From Selaginella moellendorffii (taxonomy: Eukaryota > Streptophyta > Lycopodiopsida > Selaginellales > Selaginellaceae): a DNA stretch of 64,000 bases. The notes beneath the pieces are model-generated. The model did no database searches. It worked only from the letters and a program-made list of their open reading frames with translations, and was not told the DNA's origin. The stretch spans positions 318,812 to 382,811 of the forward strand of contig NW_003314339.1 in assembly GCF_000143415.4 (NCBI RefSeq), given 5' to 3'. This document shows, piece by piece, positions 56,752 through 64,000 of this stretch. Each line of letters begins with the position of its first letter. Positions within the stretch are counted from its first letter, which is position 1. The position numbers and the translations under genes were made by a program.

Positions 56752-58320
56752 TGAGACACAAATCCCTAAGCCCCAAAAGTGGAGCCGAAAGGGTGCCACA
56801 TGGTAGTGGCCGAAGCAAAAGCCAAACGAGTGTAACACGTTTGGACTAAAAGGCTCCGACTTGAAAGGTTGAGAGCGGGAGTGGAACTCCCAACGGAGTG
56901 CTCAATGAACGAGCATGAAGCTAGCAATAAGCAAGACTCCAAAAAGGGACCCAAAAGGACCAACACATGACACATGGAAGTGTCTGAGATGGAGTCCGAG
57001 ATGGACCCGAGGTGGAGTCCGAGGTGGACTCGAGATGGACCCGAGATGGAGTCTGAGATGGACCAAGACAGAGTCCGAGATGGAGTCCGAGATGGAGTCT
57101 GAGGTGGACCAAGATGGAGTCCGAGGTGGACCAAGACGGAGTCCGAGATGGAGTCCGAGATGGAGTCCAAGGTGGACTGAGACGGAGTCCGAGATGGAGT
57201 CCGAGATAGAATCCGAGAAGGACCCGAGATGGAATCTGAGGTCGAGACCGAGACCGGGACCGAGACCGAGACTGAGACCGAGACCGAGATCGGGACCGAG
57301 ACCGAGTCCGAGTCCGAGTTCGAGTCTGAGAGGGTGAAAGCCCAAAGCGTTCGTCTCCCAGACCCTGGGGGGTTTGGTGAGCTCCAAAAGTATAGTAGGG
57401 GGAGGACTGCAGTGGAGCCAGTTTGGCCAGGAAAGGCCAGTTTGGCCCAAGAAGGCCAGACCCAATGTTGGGTGATAAACTGACCATTGGGAAGTCCAAG
57501 ACTAGAGTGAATACAGACTGACAAGCGGGGTAGCTTGGTGAAGTGTTCAAGAGCCAACTCTAGTTCCTCTGGGAGATCGACTGGCTGATGCTCCCAGTCC
57601 AAGTGTGGGTGGCACTACTTATTTAGATACCTGGTGTGGCTCAACAGAACCTCGCTCTAAGCCCATGGCTAGAGCACCTAAAGGCGGAAGGCGAGGAGAG
57701 TACCCATGAGGCTTGCGTAAGGCCACGGTGTTCCGAAATGTTGTCCCGAAGGCCCAGACTGTGGAAAGGAAGAGGAGTAGTCCTTTGGTGTAGTGACCAA
57801 GGATATAGTCATGTGGTGAGGAAGTCCCAGAGGACCGTGGGCTTAGTGGTCAGGCCTGTGGGCCTTGATTTAGTGGCAATGTTGGCGAACACAGCCATGG
57901 ACAGAAAGGGACTTGGTGGGGACCAGAAAGGGGATATTGGGGAAGGCCATTCCCCATGTTTGTGGGCATCCTAAGGATGCTAAGGAGTGGATCTGAGATG
58001 ATCACTCATGGACGGATGGCCCAGTCTTTGAGAGACAGGACTGTAGGTGGTGTCAGACCACCAGTGTGACCAAGGTGAATGGGCATGGCCTTAGTGTAAC
58101 GGGCTGATGTGTCGGTGGTACCTTGGGGTGTCGATCATGAGATCGGACACGTGGAGCACTTGGACCAAGTGCAAAGGTTGAGTGGCGGAGATGCCATTCT
58201 TAGGGCTAGCAAGCCCAAGTCCAAAATAGGATTTATGGAGGTTGTGAGTGAGACTCCTCCAAGTGGTCGGAGGTATGGTTAAGTGATTAAAGTAGAATGG
58301 AAAAATTAGTCGCTTACAAA
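56752..58320 (+). repeat. Hexamer-bearing repeat, copy A (forward)
   Basis: Starts TGAGACACAAATCCCTAAGC. It is followed by a conserved 200-bp lead, a minisatellite built on GATGGAGTCCGA (about 56990-57235), a (GAGACC)n array (57240-57325), and a conserved 3' half from AAAGCCCAAAGCG to about 58320. The same modules occur in copies B and C (inverted) and D (direct). The array gives long open frames in all phases that are not genes. Element class is unknown: no TG..CA long terminal repeats or transposase were found. Confidence 0.75.
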
Positions 58321-58504
58321 GTAGTGCCACCCATACTTAGATTGGGAGCATCAACCATTTGATCTCCCAGGGGAACTAGAGCCGGTTCTTGAACACTTCA
58401 CCAAACTACCTCGCTTATTGGTCCGTATTCACTCTAGCCTTGAACTTCCAAGTGGTCATCTCATCACCCAATAGCTAGGTATGGCCTTCTTAGGCCAAAC
58501 TAGC

Positions 58505-59585
58505 TGTAAGCAACCAAAGGGAATGACGATCCATAAAGGTTCAAATATAGAAGGAAAAGGCCCATGAACAAAAGTGCACCCCCTTTTCCAATCAATTAAA
58601 AGTCTTGGGATAATTGGGTAATCAAGAATCCCCCAATTCTTGCCACAATCCTGACTCTCGCCGGATTCCTGACCTGCAGACCACATTCCTGACTCTTGAG
58701 ACACTTCCCTATTCCTGACTCTCAAGACGCTTCCCTATTCCCGACTCTCTGATTCCTGAGTCTCGAGCCACATTCCTGACTCTCGAGACACTTCCCTATT
58801 CCTGACTCTCGAGACACTTCCCTATTCCTAATTCTCGAGACACTTCCCTATTCCCGACTCTCTGATTCCTGAGTCTCGAGCCACATTCCTGATGATGATG
58901 TGGCGCCTCCTCGACCTCAGCTATATTTAGGCCATCCTCGATCCAAGAGTGGTGGAGCTTCATCAACCTATAGTATATATAGGTTAGCCTTGTTTCATTT
59001 CTCCACAATCTGAATCAACGCCAGTCTAAAGCCTCTTCTTTGTTTCCACTAGCTTTTCTCTTTGTCTTTTGCATTTTTCAGTCCTGATCTTGTTGGGGGT
59101 TTTGACAGGTTAAGCGTCCTTGGGTTTGAATAGTATTAGGCTGGGTGACATCCCAGGAAGTCCAAATTCAGGAGCTTATATTTGGTATCAGAGTAGTCTC
59201 AAGTCCAACTCTGTTGGTTGGCTAGGGGAATCACACCACATGTTGATTGACATCTAGCTAGTCTAGTTTGCTCCCACTGGGCTCGACCCGAGGGGTAGGG
59301 TGTCAAGAGAGCGGGGCTCGAGAGAGAGCTGCAGCTCTCAGCTTCCGTTCACGAGGGCGTGAATTTGAAGGGAATCCAAGCGTGGTGGATTGTAAGCAAC
59401 TAAAAGGAACGACTTGAGAGACGATCCATAGGGGTTCAAATATAGAAGGAAAGGGCCCATAAACAAAAGTGCACCCCCTTTTCCAATCGGTTAAGGGTAT
59501 TGGGATAGTTGGGGTTAAGCGTCTTTAGGTTTAAATAGTATTGGGCTGAGTGACATCTCGGGAAATCCAAATTCAGGAACTTACA
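58505..59585 (+). mobile_element. TRIM-like LTR retrotransposon with target-site duplication
   Basis: The 5' LTR is 58505-59180 and the 3' LTR is 59391-59585. Both start TGTAAGCAAC and end in CTTACA (CTTATA in the 5' LTR), giving matched TGTAAG/CTTACA ends. A primer-binding site TGGTATCAGAG, complementary to initiator tRNA-Met, starts at 59183, two bases after the 5' LTR. The internal part is only 210 bp, non-coding, with a short purine tract (GAAGGGAA) near its end. The 5-bp target-site duplication CTAGC is exact at 58500-58504 and 59586-59590. This is the structure of a non-autonomous terminal-repeat element in miniature. The 3' LTR lacks about 480 bp that the 5' LTR has. Confidence 0.9.
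58640..58895 (+). repeat. Minisatellite inside the 5' LTR
   Basis: Units of about 25-27 bp of the type ATTCCTGACTCTCGAGACAC are repeated roughly eight to nine times with small changes, some arranged in a higher-order pair with a CCCGACTCTCTGATTCC unit. It is absent from the 3' LTR. Confidence 0.8.
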
Positions 59586-60319
59586 CTAGCCTTTTTGGGC
59601 CAAAGTGGCCTTTCCTAGCCAAACTAGCTCCACTGGGATCCAACCCCCACACTCTCTTTACTATACTTTTGGGAAAATATTCCCTCCACTACTTAATGGG
59701 AAAGTCAAATTTTGCCAACCCCCTGCAGCCCCCCCCCCCCCCCGGGGGGACAATTGCTTTGGGCTTTCACCCAACAGCCTGTATTAGTATTTGGACTTAG
59801 ACTCGGACTCGGACTCGGACTCGGTTTCAATCTCGGCCTCAGTCTCGGTCTTGGTCTCGGTTCCATCTTGGACTCCATCCCAAGTCCACCTTAGACTCCA
59901 TCTCGGGTCCATCTTGGATTCCATCTCAGATCCATCTCAAACTCCATCTCAGACTCCATTTCGGGTCCATCTCAGACTTCATCTCGGGTCCATCTCAAAC
60001 TCCATCTCAGGTCCAGCTTGGGGGTCCATCTTAGGTCCAGCTTGGGGGTCCATCTTGGACTCTATCTTGGACTCCATCTTGGGTCCTCTTGTGTCTCTTT
60101 TCTAAAGACTCACTTATTAGTCATTTCATGTTTGTTCCTCAAGCACTTCATTGGGAGTTCCATTCCCACTCTCAACCTTTCAAGTCAGAGCTTTTAGTCC
60201 AAACGTGTTACACTTGTTTGGCTTTTGCTTTGGCCACCACCATGTGGTGCCCTTTCGGCTCCACTTTGGGGCTTAGGGATTTGTGTCTCACATTTCACTC
60301 ACAACTTTCATAAATCTTA

Positions 60320-61801
60320 TATAGAACTTAGGGACATACTAGTCTCATAAATGGCATCTATACCACTTAGCTTTTGCACTTGGTCGAGGTGCTCTATATG
60401 ACCAATCCTATGACCGACACCTAAAGGTACCACTGACAAATCCATTTGTTACGCTAAGGCCATGCTCATTCACACTTGTCACATCAATACTCCAAAACCA
60501 TACAGTCCCATCTCTCAAAGACAAGGCCATCTGTTTATGAGTGGTCATCCCTTGACCATACCTTCACACCCTTATGATGCATAAAGACATGGGGAACACT
60601 CTTCCCCAATGTCCCTTTTACTGTCCCGATCCCATTGTCCTCTAGGACTTCTTCACATTATGACCGATCCTTGGTCACTACACTAAAGGATTACTCCTCT
60701 TCTTTTCCATAGTCTAGGACTTTAGGACGACATTTCAAAACACTGTGGCCCTATGCAAGTTTCGTGGGTACTCTCCCCACCTTTCGCCTCTAGGTGCCCT
60801 AGCCATGTGGCTAGAGCAAGGTTCTGATGAGCCACACTAATCCAAGTAGGTAGTGCCACCTACACTTGAATTGGGAGCATTGACCATTCAATCTCCCAGG
60901 GGAGCTCAAGTCAACTCTTGAACAATTCACTAAGCTACCTATTTGTCTGTCTATATTCGCTTTAGCCTTGGAATCCTTAGTGGATATATCATCACTCAAC
61001 ACATGGGTATAACCTTCCTTGGTCACACTAGCCTTTTTGGCCAAATTGGCTCCACTGAAGTCCTCCCTCTATTATACTTTTGGAGCTCACTAAACCCCCA
61101 AGGGTCTGGAAGACAATCGCTTTGGGCTTTCACCCTCGGACTTGGACTCAAACTCAAACTTGGTCTCGGACTTGGTCTCGGACTTGGTTTCGAACTTGGT
61201 CTTGGGACTCAGTCTCGGTCTTGGACTCAGTCTCAGTCTCAGTCTCTTTCTCAACCTCGACTTCGGTCTCGGTCTTGGTCTCTTTCTCGGCCTCGGCCTC
61301 AGACTCCATCTCAAGTCCATCTTGGACTCAACCTCAAACTCTATCTTGGGTCCATCTTGGACTCCATCTCAAACTCCATTTCGGACTGCATCTCAAGTCC
61401 ATCTCAAACTCCATCTCGGGTCCATCTCGAACTCTATCGTGCACTACATCTCGGATCCATTTCAAACTCCATCTTGTGCTACATCTCAAGTTCATCTCAG
61501 ACTCCATCTCACACTCCATCTCAAGTCCATCTCAAACTCTTTCCTAGACTCCTCCTCGGATTCCATCTCGACACTTCTATCTATTATGTGTTGGTCCTCT
61601 TGCATCCCTTTTCTAGAGACTCACTTATTGCTCGCTTCATGGTCATTCCTCAAGCCCTTTGTTGGGAGTCCCACTCCCACTCTCGACTCTTCAAGTCGGA
61701 GCTTATAGACCAAATATGTTATGCTCGTTTGGCTTCCACTTCAGCCACTACCACGTGGCACCCTTTCAGCTCCACTTTGGGGCTTAGGGTTTTGTGTCTC
61801 A
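60320..61801 (-). repeat. Hexamer-bearing repeat, copy C (inverted)
   Basis: The most complete inverted copy. It includes the 3' half (60320-61130), a (CTCGGT)n-type array (about 61133-61305), a minisatellite with CCATCTCAAACT units (to about 61570) and the terminal TGTGTCTCA ending at 61801. Open frames across the array (for example 60943-61848) reflect the repeat period, not a gene. Confidence 0.75.
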
Positions 61802-62965
61802 CACACTACTTTATATCATTGAGCAAATATTATATATTACAATTATAAGGAAATTTGCCATTATAACAATAAATGCCAGCAATAGAGAGTAGTGAATTCA
61901 ATTGTTTAGTTCACTTGTAAACAAGATAGACATTATTTCTCAAATTACCCATAGAATTAGCAAAGGTCTCAACAAAAATAAAATGCTTAAGAAAAAAATG
62001 AAAAACAATATAACACCCAAGTGAATTAATATAAGTTAAAAATATTATGTATTTTATTATGAGACAAACACTATTGTTTGATTTATAAACAACCCATATT
62101 TCTTTCAACATGCAGCTTATTTAGGTGGGATTATATGATATGAGTTATTTTTAGCAAAAAATGTCATATTCAAAATTGAAATATGTATATATATACTTTA
62201 TATCAAAAGTTACCTATTGGTAAAGTCATTTTGAATATTCTTTCCTTACTACCACAATAGCAAAAGATTGGTATTGCTAATTTGATTCAAGTGTTAGTAA
62301 ATTAGGCTTAACATCTGTACTTAGTTAGATGCTCCTTACTAGAATGAGCATAATTACCACTTTAATTTTTACCACTATCTTTTCTCTATGATTTAATATT
62401 TGAATCAAAGTTAAAAAAAAATCAAATTCTTTTCCTCATCTTCCACCACTTTTTATAAAATGATTTGTTATAATTTTCATATTTAAGCATACCCTCCAAT
62501 GTTGGAAAGATTTTTTCTTTATATATTTTTCTTATGTAACATATCCATTTAACAATGGTCATTTAAATTTACCACTTTTACTACATCAATATTCTTGCTC
62601 TATTTGTCAGCTATAGAAATCACTAGCCAATTGTAACACATCCTATCTCTCTCACCTTAAAACAACTGAAAAAGGAGCAATTACTTAATAAAAGAGCCTT
62701 TAATGGCTATTTTATCCAAAGTTTAAGCCAACCCGAAAAAAGGTAATTGTTTGATGAGAAAGCTCTTAATGATTATTTTACCCCCATTTATCTTCTAAAG
62801 TTTTAAGGGTTCACAGTGATAGTATATTTAAATCTCATTCCATGATCACATGTGTTACACCAATCTTAGAATTTTATTCCTACATCCTAAGCTAACTAAT
62901 ATTTGATATTAATGCTTTTTCTTATCCTAATACATAACATCATGCCCCTATTATCCTAGTCTGTA
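61802..62965. other. AT-rich spacer
   Basis: AT-rich DNA with no supported gene or clear repeat, similar in composition to 6.5-9.9 kb. Confidence 0.4.
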
Positions 62966-63560
62966 TGAAACACAAATCCCTGAGCCCTAAAATAGAGCCA
63001 AAAAAGTGCCATATGGTAATGGTCGAAACGGAAGTTTAACAAGTGTAACATGTTTAGACCAAAGGCTCTTACTTGGAAAGTCAAGAGTGGGAGTGAAACT
63101 CCAAATGAAGTGCTCAAGGGATGAGCATGAAATAATCGGTGAATGAGTCTTTAAAAAGGGACACAAGAATGATTAGCATATATCAAGTGTTGTGACACAT
63201 GGAAGTGTCAAAAACAAGTCTAAGAAAGAGTCCAAGATAGAGTCTAGGAAGGAGTCTGAGATGAAGTCAAAATGGAGTTTGATATAAACCTAATATATAC
63301 TTGAGATAGAATCTGAGATGGACCTGAGATAGAGTCCGAGATGGAGTCCGAGATGCACCCAAGATGGAGTCTAAAATTGGCCCAAGATGGAGTTCGAGAT
63401 GGACCCAAGATGGAATCCAAGATGGACCCAAAATGAAGTCCGAGATATACCTGAGATGGAGTTTGAGGTCGAGTCTGAGATGGATCCAAGATAGTTTCCG
63501 AGGTCAAAACTGAGACCGAGACCGAGACCGAGACTGAGACCAAGACCGAGACCGAGACTA

Positions 63561-63594
<34 letters not shown>

Positions 63595-64000
63595 TGAGAT
63601 CGAGACTAAGACCGAAATTGAGTCTGAGTCCAAGTCTATGTCTGAATCCGAGGGTGAAAGCCCAAAGCGATTGTCTCCCAAACCCTGAGGGGTTTGGTGA
63701 GCTCCAAAACTATAGTAGGGGGAGAACTCCAATGGAGCCAGTTTAGCCAGGAAAGGTTAGTGTGACCAAGGAAGGCTATACCCATTTGTTAGGTGATGAT
63801 ATATCCACTGAGGAGTCCAAGGCTAGAGTGAATACAGATAGACAAGCAAGGTAACTTTGTGAAGTGTTCAAAAGCTGACTTTAGCTCCTTTGGGAGATCA
63901 AATGGTCAATGCTCCCAATTCAAGTGTCAGTGGCACTACCTACTTGGATAACTGGCATGGCTCATAAGAACCTCACTTTAGCCACATGGTTAGGACACCT
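62966..64000 (+). repeat. Hexamer-bearing repeat, copy D (forward, cut by window end)
   Basis: Starts TGAAACACAAATCCCTGAGC, equivalent to the start of copy A, and carries the minisatellite (about 63230-63490), the (GAGACC)n array (about 63510-63645) and the AAAGCCCAAAGCG module. It continues past the window end. Confidence 0.75.

Larger units (their letters stand above)
58321..60290 (-). repeat. Hexamer-bearing repeat, copy B (inverted, split by an LTR element)
   Basis: The inverted copy comprises 58321-58504 and 59586-60290, interrupted by the LTR element at 58505-59585. Its terminal TGTGTCTCA ends at 60290. Its (CTCGGA/T)n array is at about 59785-59870. A run of 15 C followed by 6 G (59729-59749) is inserted in the conserved part. 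Its other end is truncated relative to copy C and abuts copy A, so A and B form a large imperfect inverted repeat. Confidence 0.75.

Noticed and set aside
56766-57602. Long open frames across the hexamer arrays (also 57229-57483, 60943-61848, 63244-63732)
   Set aside because: The 6- and 12-bp repeat periods keep several frames open on both strands at once; the resulting Ser/Val, Arg/Pro or Glu/Thr strings are repeat artefacts and end at the array borders.
58650-58890. Regular repeats that could suggest a CRISPR array
   Set aside because: Units are tandem without unique spacers, lie in an LTR, and the genome is eukaryotic.

Overview
The window looks like nuclear DNA of a land plant, most likely a lycophyte such as Selaginella (inference). 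Its protein-coding genes include plant-type families (an S-type anion channel, an LRR receptor kinase, full-size ABCA1-type transporter, PLS-class PPR proteins). Introns are very short (about 40-90 nt), spacers are often under 150 bp, and plant telo-box motifs lie just upstream of several start codons.

Layout. 1-10 kb holds one lineage-specific gene with tandemly duplicated exons, a decayed minus-strand gene remnant, and a long AT-rich block containing a Ty3/gypsy integrase relic full of transition mutations. 10.5-43.7 kb is a dense gene island. In order it carries an S-type anion channel, an LRR receptor kinase, a PPR protein, a PARN-type deadenylase, a small Cys-pair protein (minus), an NRAMP metal transporter, the RED/SMU2 splicing factor, a small candidate tail-anchored protein (minus), a 94-residue COMM-domain protein, a RAD21/SCC1 cohesin subunit, a second PPR protein, a 40-exon ABCA transporter, a third PPR protein and a tRNA-Arg(ACG). 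I rebuilt the spliced reading frames by hand; splice phases agree at every junction of the named genes.

43.7-53 kb is a duplicated gene graveyard. It has several PPR pseudogenes, two closely similar copies of an unrecognised gene segment, at least three copies of another segment, a P-loop ATPase relic and tRNA-derived repeats. 53-64 kb is repeat DNA: four copies in alternating orientation of a repeat with GAGACC hexamer arrays, one of them interrupted by a structurally complete short LTR element (TRIM-like) with an exact 5-bp target-site duplication.

The genes are mostly housekeeping functions (mRNA decay, splicing, cohesion, metal, anion and lipid transport, organelle RNA processing), and the gene order does not point to one pathway. 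The most unusual points are the 7-bp gap between two divergent start codons at 20.06 kb, the exon-duplication gene, the TRIM insertion, the tRNA-like element with inverted ends at 49.35 kb, and the recently duplicated unknown gene.
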